Assembly (NCBI GenBank): GCA_023460055.1
Contig: JAEWRJ010000151.1
Location: 1 to 18,889 of the forward strand
Direction: 5' to 3'
DNA from: Bacillota bacterium
Lineage (GTDB): Bacteria > Bacillota > Clostridia > Christensenellales > Aristaeellaceae
DNA length: 18,889 nucleotides
A program made the translations under genes and the position numbers. The notes beneath the pieces are model-generated. The model was not told the origin of the DNA. It saw only the letters and a program-made list of their open reading frames with translations, and ran no database searches. Below are positions 18,563 through 18,889 of this stretch, one piece after another. Position 1 is the stretch's first letter. Each line of letters begins with the position of its first letter.

Positions 18563-18889
18563 ATGAATACAAAGTTGTCCGCGCTGTATCGGGCGACCAT
18601 GGCGATGCTTCGCCCGCCCAAGAAGCAGACGGTGAGCGAATGGGCGGACGAAAACCGCGTGCTGGTCTCAGAATCCAGCGCGGAGCCCGGACGCTGGCGA
18701 ACCGACAGAGCGCCTTATCAGCGTGAGATCATGGATGCCTTTACGCAGCCGGGCGTATGGAAAATTGCCATCCAGGCGGGCAGCCAAGTCGGCAAAACGG
18801 AACTTGAATTGAATATGATGGGCCGGGCCATTGACGTGGACCCCGGCCCGATGCTGTTTGTCCAGCCGACGGACAAGGTGGTGGATGAC
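18563..18889 (+). CDS. Terminase large subunit (GpA family), 5' part
   Basis: The first 109 residues of a GpA-type large terminase; the frame is open to the window end. The N-terminus has the family layout: TVSEWADENRVL, then EPGRWRTDRAPYQREIMDAF, TQPGVWKIAIQAGSQVGKTE with the Walker A-like GSQVGKT (73-79), and DPGPMLFVQPTDK. The full protein would be near 600 residues with ATPase and nuclease domains that translocate and cut concatemeric DNA. ATG at 18563 follows GAGGGGAAAGCG. Although short here because it is cut, the match to the family is clear. Confidence 0.92.
   Translation, partial: MNTKLSALYRATMAMLRPPKKQTVSEWADENRVLVSESSAEPGRWRTDRAPYQREIMDAFTQPGVWKIAIQAGSQVGKTELELNMMGRAIDVDPGPMLFVQPTDKVVDD

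Overview
This window is the left part of a temperate, tailed (lambda-like/siphovirus-type) prophage in a fairly GC-rich member of the Bacillota, most likely class Clostridia. The evidence is a large serine recombinase, a LexA/CI-type S24 repressor facing a Cro-like gene, an antirepressor with a KilAC domain, an iteron-bearing replication protein, a sigma-like late regulator of the ArpU/DUF1492 kind, and lambda-type (Nu1/GpA) terminase genes. Shine-Dalgarno sequences are strong (AAGGAGG, AAAGGGAGG) and the -35/-10 boxes are SigA-like. I cannot name the genus.

Layout. Bases 13-3958 (minus strand) form the lysogeny arm: repressor, then a SWIM zinc-finger protein, then a secreted protein of unknown function, then the serine integrase at the prophage edge. 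Bases 3959-4109 are a divergent control region with two good promoters and four copies of a 12-bp operator-like motif. From 4110 to the end everything reads rightward. The order is Cro-like; small early genes; KilAC antirepressor; a replication protein with a candidate origin inside its own gene; a three-Cys-motif DUF5131 protein; a tightly coupled run of small genes around a C5-cytosine methyltransferase; an ASCH protein; a small XRE repressor-like protein; the late regulator; a late promoter followed at once by a strong terminator; a minor-tail-Z-like protein; small terminase; and the start of large terminase, cut by the window end.

The most striking structure is a family of dispersed intergenic elements, about eleven copies between 4934 and 18535. 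Each is built from tandem heptamers (AATGCNR on the left, CATTYAG on the right) that flank either a short hairpin core or a long GC-rich core. The core occurs in both orientations relative to the phage genes. The elements lie between gene cassettes. They often supply the stop codon of the gene upstream, and several end in TCCGACCAAAGGGAGG, which is the ribosome-binding site of the gene downstream. Genes within cassettes are instead joined by ATGA-type overlaps. The elements therefore look like mobile or recombinogenic linkers that cap and restart translation units.

Working model (inference). The repressor holds both early promoters closed; induction or the antirepressor opens PR. Early transcription makes the replication and modification proteins and finally the ArpU-like regulator. 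That regulator may act at a dyad inside the late promoter, or help polymerase pass the terminator about 20-40 bases downstream, to turn on packaging and structural genes.
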